This document shows, one piece after another, positions 63,805 to 64,000 of a DNA stretch of 64,000 nucleotides. A program made the translations under genes and the position numbers. The notes beneath the pieces are model-generated. The model was not told the origin of the DNA. It ran no database searches and saw nothing but the letters and a program-made list of their open reading frames with translations. Source of the stretch: Saccharothrix sp. HUAS TT1 (GTDB lineage: Bacteria; Actinomycetota; Actinomycetes; Mycobacteriales; Pseudonocardiaceae); NCBI RefSeq assembly GCF_040744945.1, contig NZ_CP160453.1, forward strand, positions 2,790,001 to 2,854,000, in the 5' to 3' direction. How positions within the stretch are numbered: position 1 is the stretch's first letter; each line of letters begins with the position of its first letter.

Positions 63805-64000
63805 CGTGCGGCGGCACGTCCCAGTCGCCGACCAGCTCCGGGTCCGGCACGGGCGCGTCCCAGACCGTGCGCAGCGGCAGCACGCCCGCCCACCGCTCGT
63901 TGGCGGCGACGTCCTCGGGCTCGTCGTCGGGCGGGCCGCTGCGGATCTTCACCGACGCCTCGGCGAGGTCGAGCGCCAGCAGGGAGGTCGCGGCCACCTC
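63788..64000 (-). CDS. FMN-binding PPOX-type (pyridoxamine phosphate oxidase-like) protein, 5' end outside window
   Basis: Only the C-terminal ~70 residues are in the window; the frame continues off the right edge. The pattern LALDLAEASVKIRSGPPDDEPEDVAANERWAGVLPLRTVW...PDPEL is the conserved C-terminus of the PPOX-class FMN/F420-binding family. The cofactor cannot be told from this part. Confidence 0.7.
   Translation of the reverse strand, partial: EVAATSLLALDLAEASVKIRSGPPDDEPEDVAANERWAGVLPLRTVWDAPVPDPELVGDWDVPPHVTART

Overview
This window is chromosomal DNA of a high-GC actinobacterium. The very high GC content, frequent GTG starts and gene content fit Pseudonocardiales (Saccharothrix/Actinosynnema/Lentzea-like; this is an inference, since no rRNA is present). 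The gene order matches the conserved actinobacterial block known in Mycobacterium tuberculosis as Rv3015c to Rv2982c: metE-like, ligA, ACT protein, gatC-gatA-gatB, lppZ-like lipoprotein, DoxX protein, PH-like protein, ilvB-ilvN-ilvC, serA, leuB, FAH protein, gltX, IclR regulator, leuC-leuD, hupB, mutT1, ppk, cofC/fbiD, gpsA. Most of the window is therefore core housekeeping, with lineage-specific insertions.

Layout. 1-13.5 kb: end of a MetE-like gene, GNAT and LysR genes, a type-B succinate dehydrogenase operon (sdhC-sdhA-sdhB), a LysR/YeiH pair, ligA, a CX5R phosphatase, a second GNAT, a SWIM zinc finger, a DUF849 protein and a LysE-type exporter. 13.6-18 kb: ACT protein and gatC-gatA-(small membrane protein)-gatB, which makes Gln-tRNA and Asn-tRNA by transamidation. 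18-24 kb: an accessory island with a 71-aa acidic peptide carrying two GGPYKPV motifs, a TPR-CHAT putative cysteine protease and a secreted M14 carboxypeptidase. 24-36.6 kb: lipoprotein, hydrolase, dehydrogenase, DoxX, ilvD, VKOR, PH-like protein, ilvBNC and serA. 36.9-40.2 kb: a large secreted subtilase. 40.4-46.6 kb: leuB, a cobalamin riboswitch with an ABC importer (btuCDF-like), and citramalate synthase cimA. 46.5-64 kb: a catalytically dead S1 protease homologue, FAH and FAD-monooxygenase genes, gltX, a HAD phosphatase, tRNA-Gln(CTG) and tRNA-Glu(CTC) directly after gltX, IclR/leuCD, hupB, mutT1/ppk, cofC, an acyltransferase, gpsA, a cystathionine-lyase-like gene and cysteine dioxygenase.

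How genes work together. ilvB/N/C/D, leuB/C/D and cimA supply branched-chain amino acids. Two of these units carry classic attenuators: ilvB has a Leu/Val-rich leader peptide and cimA an Ile-Ile-Ile leader peptide, each followed by a U-tailed terminator. A third, Cys-containing leader precedes cysteine dioxygenase. Many genes have a TANNNT box 6-8 nt before the start codon and no Shine-Dalgarno, which points to leaderless transcripts. Four intergenic gaps carry a family of 22-bp-phased palindromic modules not explained by any gene.

The most novel items, in my judgement, are the CHAT protease/GGPYKP peptide pair, the 22-bp modular repeat family, the triple-mutant S1 pseudoprotease and the leaderless isoleucine attenuator of cimA.
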